NCBI GenBank assembly: GCA_013397115.1
Contig: VWZW01002546.1
Span: 343,247 to 407,246, forward strand
From: Edolisoma coerulescens
Lineage: Eukaryota; Chordata; Aves; Passeriformes; Campephagidae
Length of the DNA stretch: 64,000 bases
Direction: 5' to 3'
Made by a program: the position numbers and the translations under genes. Shown here piece after piece: positions 26,295-37,398 of the stretch (positions are counted from its first letter, which is position 1; each line of letters starts with the position of its first letter). The notes beneath the pieces are model-generated. The model was not told the DNA's origin. It did no database searches and saw nothing but the letters and a program-made list of their open reading frames with translations.

Positions 26295-27095
26295 CCTCAG
26301 GACTTCCAGTTGCAACATGGAAAGGCTGAGTATCTTCTGTGTTACGTATGTCAGTCGTATGCCTATTATATCAACGACATAGAGCAACTAAAGGGGTTTT
26401 AGGCACTTAGGTAAAGAATGTGATTTTTAAGCTGTACCCCAAGACAACTAAAAGATCACTGTTTTTGTGGAATAGACTCATTTCCATGCAACTTTCAAAG
26501 TCTGTCTTTAAGCGATTATAGTCCAAATTTCCTGTGGGAAAGGAAAGTAACCACCCAATGGTTAGCAATATTTTCATTGCTAGCTTAAAGAGAGTTATGG
26601 CAAATACATAACTGTTTGCCTTACACTTGAGCTATCTTTTCATTGATACATTTGGACCGTTCAAAAATACAGAATGCATACATTTCCTCACCTCTGATTT
26701 CTAGTTTCATAGGTTAGGTATAACACCATGTTTTTATTTTCCCATCCTCAGCAGACTCAAGCCTCCCCTGAGAGTTTAGACCTTTGTGTTTCTGTTTAAA
26801 CCCTTTGCATATAAGTGATCAGAACCGTAAACAATAGTACAAAGAGAATTTATTTTGCAGACTAGTAGTGGTATGTAGCTGTGTCTGTTTATAACACTTT
26901 TCCCACCTTTCCTCCTGCATTAATTTTCTTCAAAACTAAATGAACACAACTCTCTGTCATCCCATGACCAGTGTGCTTACAGTTCATCATCAATGCAATT
27001 GATCAGGACTTCATTGAAAAATCTTGTTGTTAGTGCATTTTACGCTCTGAACTTTTGATCCTTTTTCTATTCCAAATAGAAATATATGCTGTATA

Positions 27096-27185
27096 TTTCA
27101 TAATATATGAATAAAAATAATATATTATATTATCATTATTATATAATATATTATATTATCATATAATATATATTATAAATATATT
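27096..27185. repeat. AT-rich microsatellite with 26-bp direct repeat
   Basis: Almost pure A/T. ATAATATATTATATTATCAT occurs at 27117-27136 and again at 27143-27162, a 26-bp period. The whole tract has extensive self-complementarity and may form cruciforms. Confidence 0.9.
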
Positions 27186-27672
27186 CTCAAATGATATTTT
27201 CATCAGTAATAGTAGCACTTAGTTACCACATGCCTGCATTTTCACCCTGAAATTTGCAGCCAGTTTTTTGCTTTCTAAGTTGAACGTTTGTTGAAGATTT
27301 CTGCATGAGAGGTAGAGCAGAGAGCCTGGCAAAAGTGCTGGTCCCTTGCTGCCTGAGCAAGGCAGATGCAACCTAGTGCCAGGTCTACCCCACCAGTGGG
27401 GCCAAGAATGCAGACGTGGCCAATACTCCTGTAAATCTGGGTGTGAGAAACATCTGTAAAATATTCCTTTTCATATATGAAGAAATATTGCTTTCACGTA
27501 TGAGTGGGTTTAAACTTAGGGGTTTGGTGGTTTTTTGGTGTGAGTGCAGTTCATTCAAGAGTTAGTAGGCAGAAACTCTTTTAACTTAACTCCTCTTTCT
27601 GGATTTAGGAGGGGGACACAAATGTGAGGTGCTCCACAGCTGAAGGGACATGATGAGCAAGGGAATAGGAAT

Positions 27673-28175
27673 GATGGAATCATAAAATCATTAAGGCTGG
27701 AAAAGACCTTTTGGATCATCAAGTCCAGCTGTCAACCACTTGTTCACCTTTAAACCAGGTCCACAAGTGCCATATGTACACGTTTTTTGAACACTTCCAG
27801 GTGACACCATCACTTTGCTGGGCTGTCTGTACCAATGCTTTCAACCCTTTTAGTGAGAAAATTTTCTTAATATCCAATCTAAACCTTCTCCGATGCAGCC
27901 TGGGGCCATTTCCTCTTATCCTGGTGCTGGTTGCCTGGGAGAAGAGACTGACCCCCACCTGGCTACACCCTCCTTTCAGGGAGCTGTAGAGATTGAACCT
28001 CCTTTTCTCCAGTCCAAACAATTCCAGCTCCCTCAGATGATCCTCATAAGACTTGTGCTCTAGCCCCTTACACAACCTTGTTGCCCTTCTCTGGAATACC
28101 CACTGGACAGACCTACAGTCATTATTCGTCCTCTGGACAGGACCACAGTATTTGGAGAGGAGGCCACCACGCAAA
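27673..28175 (-). mobile_element. CR1 LINE fragment, second subfamily, RT C-terminus
   Basis: A 5'-truncated CR1 on the minus strand with a different 3' tail from the copies at 20168 and 55540. Tail octamers GATGGAAT, CATAAAAT and CATTAAGG lie at 27673-27696. Plus-strand words such as CTTAATATCCAATCTAAACC, GAGAAGAGACTGACCCCCAC and TCAGATGATCCTCATAAGAC are diagnostic. On the minus strand one frame stays open across the whole fragment (27719-28210, 163 codons). It shows the CR1 reverse-transcriptase C-terminal words RATRLCKGLEHKSYEDHLREL, LKGGCSQVGV and RFRLDIKKIF. About five residues are missing between EKRR and LYSSLKGG relative to the usual family sequence, consistent with an in-frame deletion of about 15 bp. 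It has no catalytic core and is a relic. Confidence 0.9.
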
Positions 28176-30117
28176 CAAGGTTTCTTATTCCCTGCCCCCA
28201 GCTCCTGCACTCCCAGTCCTGTCCCTTTTATAGATGCTACATTCTTTTATTTTGCTGCCAGTAATGTGACAGTCAGGTTGCATCATCTGTCTATTTCACC
28301 CGCATGTATCTGAAATCTATTGAGTCTGAAGTAACTTTACAAAGCAGAATATTCAGAATATTTTAAAGAAAATGCCAGGCCACCAGGAAGATAATTCACC
28401 CCTAAGTATATGCTGTTGCCGTTTCCTTTTTAGTGTCTTCCCCCCTCATCATTCCCATCTTAATAGCCATCATCTCCATCTTATGTGCTGATTTAGTATA
28501 GGACACTGTAGGAAACACTTCATATAAGATAGATTAGGTCCACTGTATTAACCTTGTCAAAGAAATCAGTTATCTTATATAAAAAAAAATATTAAATTAG
28601 TCTCACACAATCTACCTCTGGTAAAACTGCACTATATTTTATTATTTTCATTTGCTTTCATGCCCTTGGCTCTGCTTTTCTACAAAAACCTTTTTAAGGC
28701 TTTACACAGCACTGAATAAATTCTTCTGCATTAGAAAGAACAATCTCTGCTTCCACATACCACCTTTGCCACTTGGTTAAAATACAGGTACTATTCTGCC
28801 CTTGCCCCATTCTAGATTTTACCAATATATTAAATTTCTTGGTATGTCAGGATGGTATTTTTGCAATTTTTACTAATGCTTCCAATATTTTATGGTAATT
28901 TCTCTCCCCCACCTCCAGCCCTTCCCCAATACTTCTTCATGATGCAGTGTGAGTTGGGCCTGCATGTTAGATGTTGAAAAACACTCACTCCCATTTTCTG
29001 TACTGATTTCTGCTAAAAAATCCATCATTTCCTGATTGGAAGTGCGGGTTGTTTAGTGAGAAGCATACAAAGCTGTAGGAGATTCACCAGAAATTCACCC
29101 AGAGTGAATCACCAGAAATAAGATGGAATTTGGCAAATTTTATCTGCTAGATTTTCACAAAAATCAAAGCCAAGATTTTGCAAGATTGAATTATCAGTGA
29201 GTCTCACAAGACTATAAAGAGCAATAGCTAACTCTACAGCACTGATTATGCACTTAGCAGTTACAAATTTTCTGTCTAGAACAACTTCTTTCAGACATCT
29301 GTAGTATGCCACTTTTTGACCTGCTACTTACTTCCTAGACACAGTGTGAAACTGGGCCAGTTTCACTAAAAGGTTGTGATACTCACTTCACAGCTGCAGC
29401 ATAACGTAATTATTAGAAACTATATGTGTCAGACTGATTCACAGTGGAGAATCAGTAGAGAGTCAGTAGAAAATATGAAAAGAGAACTTACATATATTTT
29501 TGACTAGTACCTTATAATGCATTATCTATAATGAAGCTAAAAATCCCTCAACATTTAGTCTAGCAGTATGTATAGACATGGATAAAATATGATCTTATAG
29601 ATCTTTCTAATGAAATAACTACTATCAGTAAAAATGTTTTAAATGCGTGCTTTTGTACCTTTATTTTCTACATTATTTCTAATTATGTCTGTAACAAAAA
29701 ATTATTGCACTTGAGAAGAAGCATAACTTATGTGTAACATGCAATATTCAGGAAATAAAGATAACGTATTTTTCTGGTCTTTCCAAACACAGTCACAAAA
29801 TGCAGTGTTTTGGAAACATAAATATCTGGAAATTCATCTAAAACAAACTTTTATGTTGGATCTTTTCCCCATCACCTCTAGCCAATTTACAAATGATTTT
29901 TATAGAGTTCTTTTCTTCCATGAATCTTCAAATGCCGTCATCATATTTACAAACTCCTCAAGGATCATAAACATGTGGTAGATTGATGTCAAAACAGTGA
30001 GACATTCTTAATATTTCCCTATATACAATGTTATTTTCTCTTGCTTACGAACTCTACAATAAATATTTTTTAAATCAAAGTTTCAGTCCTTTCTTCCTAA
30101 TTTGCACTAACCTTCCT

Positions 30118-30134
30118 TGAATGAATGAATGAAG
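30118..30134. repeat. (TGAA)n microsatellite
   Basis: Four tandem TGAA units with a partial fifth. Short and probably variable between individuals. Confidence 0.75.
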
Positions 30135-33100
30135 AGGACTGAGAATGGTGCACTCATTGCTGACCTGTACTAAAGGAAGGTTATGCATGCTCACTTCCCT
30201 CACAGCTGGAGAGAGAGTACAGACCTCCAGCATGGCTAGTCCTAAAACAGCAAGACAAAAATGCTTAGAGCCTATATTTCTCAGAGTGTGCCAAAATGCA
30301 TTAGGCTGTACTTCCAGCAGTTGTGGACCAGGGATTGCCCGTTAAAGAGAAATGAATGTTACTGCTCCCTGTTGATGAAGAAGTCCAATAGGGAGCAGCC
30401 AGGGGAATGATGCAAAGAGCAAATGGTGGATTCTCCTTAGAGAACATCCTGGCAGCACTGGCCTGATCAGAAATCAGAGAAAAAAGGTAAAATATGTTTC
30501 AGGGTGAAAGATTGTGAGCTAAATAGTTTAGTCATATTAAACCTCTGCTATACAAGTTGAGGTCAAAAAGAAGAAAAAGAAAAAAGAATTAAGAAAGATT
30601 ACAGAAGTGATATAAACATAATAAACCAGGAACAGGCCAGGATTGCAGGGCTGTGTGTATCAGAATTATGACCCGCACGGTGACCATGACTGAGATGGGG
30701 GTTAGTGACCTGCATAGATATCCAGTTCCTGTGAGCACCAGTGATATTGTCATTACCAAATGAGGAGCTAAGGCATGCTTTTCCCTGCCCTCTCATTGAT
30801 GATGTGCACCTGGATACGCACATTTACCTGTGTCCTCATAAAACAGTAGGCATTTCTTAATTACAAACAAATTAAATTTGCTTTTGTTTACTGCTGCCTG
30901 GAAATTGTGTTTAGAAGTGATCGGACGTATCAAGAATCCAAAATGTTATGGCTGCAGTAAAAGCTCAGGCAGGTTTCTGATCGTTTCTTGCAAGGCTGCT
31001 GGGAAGACTGAATTTCTAATATCCAATGGCAAGCCCACTCAAGCCAGTACTGCTGGCTTTTGTGTCTTTGAGCAGAGAGTCAAATATCCTACTTCAGAGG
31101 AGGATCAAGCAAGTTATTGGCTTACAGGAGCTGAGGCATGGCTCGTGCAGGCATGTGAGGCTAAACATAACAGAGCTGCAAGATTTTATAGCACTGCAGT
31201 GTCTAATCCTGCTCACAGCTGTTCACAGGCTCTAACCTGGTCATAGGCAGATTTGATCCCTGGTCACTGGAGTCACACAAAACTTTGGGCTTTCTGACTC
31301 ACAACATAGTGTTGAGAAGATGTCTTTGATGTGCTTGCTTGTTTTGCTTTTAAATTGTCTTGCAGACAAGTGCTTTGTAGAAAAAAGTATATTGCTGAGA
31401 TGAGCTGGTAAAGAAGCCAGGGAGTAAAAGTTCATAAAGGGGAATTTCTGCTGGGATCATTCCACTGGCCTGAACAGCATAACAAACAATGATGAAATGT
31501 ACATCGGTGCTTGCCCTCAGTACAGGGGCCTGGAAGGAGCATCAGCTGCTCTGCAGCCAAGAAAACAGCAAGCAATTACCACAGCCTGGAGAAATCTTCA
31601 GCCAACATCAATTGCTGCACACTGATCCTCTGTCTTTTGCTTATCTTTTTATACTCCCAGGCAAAAGGTGAATTGAGGTGTGTTGCTCTGTCATGGCACT
31701 ACTGAAGTAGTTTATGACCAATGTAAGATTGCGCAGGGTTTTAAGAAAGGACAAGCATTGCTATGATGCTCCACTAATTCTGCTGGACTGGACCTCACAC
31801 AGTGCACTGTAAGAAGCATAAAGCATAACTTGCTAGAAAGCATCCAACATTAAGAACTATTTTCTTCAGTTCATTTTGTAAGGAAATCAGATTTTTAATT
31901 TAATCCATATTCTTTGTAAATTTGTGGGCTGGACATATCTATTGCCATGAAGGCTATAAATGCAAATATACAACTTGGTTTTCTTAAACATAATTTCTAA
32001 AACCCAGGAGACAGCTGTAGTATGAACTGATCAAGGCAGAAAGAAAAAAAAATGGCAAAAAAGGAGAAGGTTTCCCACAAAGCCTGTCTACAGAAGAGCA
32101 CAACAGCTGTAAAAAGCCTTTGTCAGGTCTTTCCCTTCAATGATGTCACACTTCGGTAAAGCAGAGAGGTACAAAAACAAATCTTGCAAAGGCTAAGAAG
32201 TGTTAATCTCACATAGCATTAAAAGTGTCATGAACAGCATGGAACAGGCAGTGTTTGCTCAGAGCAATTAGTAGGACCAAGGCTGGTGAAATCTCAGAAA
32301 TACATGAGCTTGTAAAGTTGAAAGGACTAGAAATGATATTGTAGGTCTGGCTTCTGTGGAATAAGGGGGAAAAGGTGGGTGGATCTAAGTTCTCAGAAAG
32401 TTCAAGCTATTTAACTATTTAGTTGCCAAATTCTGACAGTACTTAGAAATTGTAATTAATGGAGATTTAACCACCTCTGACTTCATTGGAGTCCCTTGGA
32501 CAGTAAGGGAACAAAATTGACAGATTTTCCTAATTAATAAACAATAGATAAATTGACACAGTTTCACTGTCTAAAGAAATAAAGAAGATATGAGATACAA
32601 CCAAAACAAGTGAAATAGACATCAGCTACTACTTATTTCTTCCCTGTGGATGCTTGGATATCTCCTCCTCTTTCAGGTGATCTATCCTTCTTTAAACACT
32701 CTTTCTTCATGGGTAAGGAAACTGGGCATATGTCAAGAACTTGTTAAGGTTGCCTAGATAGGAATGGCTTCTAGATTTGGCTATGAAAATTTTGTTCAGT
32801 TCCTCATTTCAGAACCACCAAGCAAACACTACCTGATGTTCCAAGGAATTTAATTATTTAATTGTTTTAGAAGTGCTTTTCCTGGAAAGCAGAGTTTTCT
32901 CATTAAAAAAAAAATTCTAAAAACCATTTTATGTTTAATGGGAGAGAAAAAAACTGACATAGTTAGAAAGCACTGTCCACTCCAGACACAGAAATTATAT
33001 TACTGATGGACATACACAGTCATGTGTGTTAACCAATGGAATATATAGCAGATAAAGAAAGGCATATGTTTTGAACAGCAATTATAAATATATTGTCAAA

Positions 33101-36100
33101 AGACAGCTAAAAAAAAAAAAGTATTTTCATTAGAAACCTACCATGAAGTCTAGTAACACTTTGATTATACAGTTCTGCCAGTGCTAAACAATCTGTGGCG
33201 GAAGTCTGAAAAAGAAATCATGTCTTCTGTATGCAACTGGATCCTGAAGTCCAACTGCATTATTTATTACTCAGCTTCTTCTGAGGTCAGCATTTAGGAT
33301 CTTCTTTCCAGCATTTCCCAAACACAAGTCCCTCAATATAATATTCTTTATTTCCAGTTAAAACTGCCCCCATGATCCACGGAAATAAAGTGGGTGAACA
33401 AGGGTAGGAAACAAGCACCATGCTACCTTAGAAACTTTCCTAGAAATTCTCAGTAACCCAAAGTTAGTAATGGAATGGGCTCTGTATTAAACAAAATCAT
33501 GTCCTCTCACATGGCCTCTGTAAAAAGTGCCTAGCCATCAGCCTGTCACACTTTCTTTTCCTGTCAGGATCTAGGATTTATGTTGGCTAAGATAAACCAT
33601 TTTAATTTAGCAGAAAAACTTGTGTTTTCTCAACCTTTCCAAGATGAAACAAAGCCAAAGCTTTCTGTACATGCAAACTTATTATTACTATATTCCGTCA
33701 ATGTAAAGTAGTGAGATTAATACTGTTAAAATCATTCCAACTATTGATAGAAAATCTGCAATGAAAATCTCCCTTGGTTGTTTCTAAGTGATTGATTTTG
33801 TGCTTTTCACAGACATTTTAGTAAAGCAGAACAAATGCCCTGCAGTCACATGTGCTGAAATAGAATAGCCTAAGCAGCTATAGCTGAATATTTATGAAGA
33901 GAATTTTCAAATGAGTAGTGATAAGTTTTTAACAAAACGTGCTGCTAAGAATTTAATATAGTGAAGGAACATAACAACATAGGCAACTGTTCCGGTTTTA
34001 AATACTGACATAAACAATATGAACATTAATATTTCCAGTTAAGACTTAGTGAGCTACCAATTTCCCAAACCAGGATTTTGCAGAATATCTATTAATTTCA
34101 GACATACTGGTATTTCTTAAAAGTTTTTAAACATATTCAATAAAGCCCAAAGAGAAGCAAGAACTGAAAGAATACCAAGGTACTGAATAAATGGAAATGT
34201 CCCCAGGTTGCTTGAACACAGCTCTTTGGTCAGAAGAAGACAACCTGGGCTTCAGACTGGTTTCATTTGATAATTATGTTAGTAATATTGGTGTAATATT
34301 CCAAGCAATATATTCCAAACTGAAGCATATTTGTCAAAGATGATTAAATAGGAAACATTTATCATTTCACAGTAGGTTCATTAAAAAACTGGCTTACTCT
34401 GAGGACTGATTATCCTAAGAAAAAGGATACAAAGGTCAAGGTTACCCATTTGAAGGTAACAAGAATTTCATGACATGCCGTGGGCTCATCAGGTTCAAGC
34501 ACATGAAGAAACAAAGAGATGTAAGTATTTATTAAAATGAGAATGATTACAAGCTACTAATGTAAATTATTTGTGAAACAAAAACAATTAAAACCTAGTG
34601 TATTTCAAAACATATTGCTTTAAAGGAAATATTAATCTGCAAATCAATGATGAAATGCTATCTGGAAAACAATTTGGAGCCCACATTCCTACAAGATAAA
34701 TTTAGACAAAATTAATATGGTCTCCTAGGGTGGCCTTGAAAATAATGTTTTCTTGATGGACAACGTATAAAAGACACTCTATCTAACATGAGATGGCTAA
34801 AAAACAGTTGGTTTCCTCAACCTAAGAAATCAAGGCTGTATTCTGTAAATACACTAAATATGATGTATTTCAAACACCACTGAGGAAAAAGTCTTCTTTA
34901 AGCTGAAATAGAAATAAGTTGACATAACTGGACCATAAGTTGGTGTAAGTTCATGGTGACCTTACAGAATTTCATCTCCAAAGGAGCACTCGCAAACAAA
35001 TATCTGGGATAAAAATATCAAAAAACAATAAATAAAAACAATTAGAGTGATCTTGATGTGTTTATGAAAGGCATGAAGGAGCGTGGTATCCAGCAGTATC
35101 TGGATGGCAGTCAACCATCAGGAACTCCCTGTGTACTGACATAAATTCTCTGGCTTTTCTTCTTTCGTGTGCTTTTGTGTTGAACAAAGAAGACATATTC
35201 AAGTCCATATACATTTTTTTTCCAATTCATTTTGCAAAGTGAATGTTTGCAAAGCAGATATTTGCAGCAGGATAGTAAAATCAGCACGTCTTCATGAAGG
35301 GACTGAATGTAGGGCTGAATAGAACTTCAAGCTCTAAGTTACTTTTACTTAATTTTATCAGCTTAATGTTTCATTTTCAGTTTTGTCTTCATTTTATATC
35401 AAAGTAAATATGGGTGCCACTACCTTTCAAAACTCTAACAGACTGGTGTTTCATTATCTCTAATTAGGGATTTTCTTTACTTTCATGCCTGTTCATAACT
35501 TGTATTACTGTTAATGTGAATTCTATTTGTGCACTGATTTGAGAACAGACCTCTCGGATATCATGTAAATGGCTTTACAGATGACTGGCCATTGCTGACC
35601 AACTGAGCAAACTGATATTCTCATGCACTGCTTATCAGAAGTTGTATTTAGACTAGAAAAAGATATTTTAAGAGTTCCAAAGGCCAGGGTAAGGGGAAAT
35701 GAACAATTTCAACTAGGATAGGAGCACCACAAAGGCATTAGTTCAGGTCATCCTAAGCTAATGATCACACTTAGCCCCCTGAAAGCTGTTTGAGCCACAT
35801 GGCTTACACAGAGTGGGATTCACTCCCACACAGAATTCATCTGCCTCCTGTAGGCTAGATAATCTTACCCCATCTCTAACCAAGGAGGAAAACTACAGGG
35901 AGTAAACCTCCGCTTGGAAATATTTGTGTATTTTTCCAATAACTGGATAACCATTGCAGGATGTCAATCTTTTAATGTCTAAAATCATGAGCTGAATCAA
36001 GCCCAGAGTGTGGCACACTTTAAGGTAAATGTGTGACACTTTAGGGGGATCATTGAGGGCAAATAAGCTCTCTCTTTTGTCGAATATGTCTGAAAAAATG

Positions 36101-36739
36101 TCAAGGAATCTCATTATTCTTTTTCTGATTTAAATTGTATAAAAAATGCATTTCTAATAAAACAGGTCATTTCTGAATCAGCAAGTGTTGATCAGAAGAC
36201 AGGTGATTAATGGAGGAATATAGTATCTAAACTGGAAAGAATAATTAGAAGAAACTGTTGCTGTTCTAAAGGCATGCAGTTTAGGTGGTATTAGCACAAA
36301 TATTTATTGCTATGGTACTAGAAATCAGTAATTACTGTGGAAATAATCTAGATTTCCCTGCAGTAGCCTCACATGATTTCTCAGTAATAAGCTACTCTGT
36401 TCCTTTTTCCAGGCAGAGTGGAAGTAGTCCCACAGCAGGACATAATGTTATTTTCTAATAGAGTTATTATTTCGCTATTTTGCAGATAGGATACTGCAGC
36501 AAATTGAGCAGCAGTTTGTGGGAATGCTGTTTAAAAATCCCAAACAACAAACCTTTAACCTTGTGATCTGACTGCCCTAAAAGCCTGTTCATCATCTCAA
36601 GCTTGAATACACACATAAGGCTTATAGTGAAATGTGAGCCTATAAAATACGTGGAGGAAAACAAACTTTGCTGCCTTAGAATGTGCGAAATACTAGCAGT
36701 CTTATGCACAGCTGTTGAAATTATATAGAGAACCAGTGT

Positions 36740-36960
36740 TAAGGATGTGGCCCGGACACTGAAGCTGATTTTTCAATTTGATTCTTTGTCTGTGTTAAAA
36801 GTAATAAATGAGCAATTACAAAAAGAACAATAGATGAACAGACAGGGAGAAAGGTTGCACAGTAATTAAATTTCATTCCTGAACAGCATAAGTACTTGCA
36901 TATATGATATGCAAATTAACTCCATTTTCATTCTAATGCAATGGTCCCTGTTGTTCTGTG
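36740..36960. promoter_or_regulatory. candidate enhancer-like block with SOX and POU words
   Basis: Repeat-free sequence holding a perfect POU octamer ATGCAAAT (36909-36916) and two SOX-type words, CTTTGT (36784-36789) and AACAAT (36826-36831). Several ATTA words lie nearby. SOX plus POU motif combinations are typical of neural and stem-cell enhancers. The motifs are seen directly; that the block is an enhancer or is conserved is inference. Confidence 0.2.
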
Positions 36961-37307
36961 ATTCTTTTGCTTCTCACACCTTTCTTTTTTGAGTCTGAGA
37001 AAACTAAAACCAGACAACTTCTCTAAATAAGACCATTATAATAAGAGCTCAAATTTCCTAAGTAATTGTGAAAAATCCCAAAACAAACAGAGTGATCATG
37101 TGAAAACAGCCCCAACGGCAATTGAGCTTACATCAGAGGTCCAAATAAAATGGGGATAAAAACATACTTGTGCTAAAAACATGTCTGACTTCAAAAAAAT
37201 TGCATTTTGTAGCAGAGTGATATCTAGGTTTAAACACTTTTCTTCCCCTTCCTGAATTTGAATGCCATAATTCACACTGAACAGAATCCAGGACATACGT
37301 CTACTTT

Positions 37308-37313
37308 TGTGTG

Positions 37314-37352
<39 letters not shown>

Positions 37353-37398
37353 GCATATATGTATGTATGTATATATATACACACATATATATGTACAA
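37308..37398. repeat. compound TA/TG/TATG microsatellite
   Basis: About ten TA units to 37334, then TG units to about 37350, then TATG units and a TATA/CACA end. A minus-strand open frame of 120 codons (37096-37458) crosses it and encodes a Tyr-Ile and Thr-His run there, which is a repeat artefact. Confidence 0.93.

Larger units (their letters stand above)
21156..27672. other. non-coding AT-rich DNA, no gene seen
   Basis: Unique AT-rich sequence with short chance open frames of up to about 103 codons. It includes a 20-bp palindrome at 21244-21263, a 28-bp-offset duplication at 21295-21340, a CTCF-like motif at 26281-26294 and an AT microsatellite at 27096-27185. A possible splice donor (GAACAG then GTATGT, near 24713) follows a short open frame, but no acceptor partner was convincing. 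Confidence 0.65.
28176..37307. other. non-coding AT-rich DNA, no gene seen
   Basis: About 9 kb of unique AT-rich sequence. Open frames reach about 122 codons (30878-31246, plus) but show no domain, start context or splice pairing. A short GAAT microsatellite lies at 30118-30134 and a run of 12 A near 33109-33120. A possible SOX/POU motif cluster at 36740-36960 is listed separately. No interspersed repeat could be named. Confidence 0.65.

Noticed and set aside
30599..30840. Minus-strand peptide string vaguely like a cadherin strand (VRIQVHIINERAG)
   Set aside because: Interrupted by several stops close by and too short for a real match; judged coincidence.
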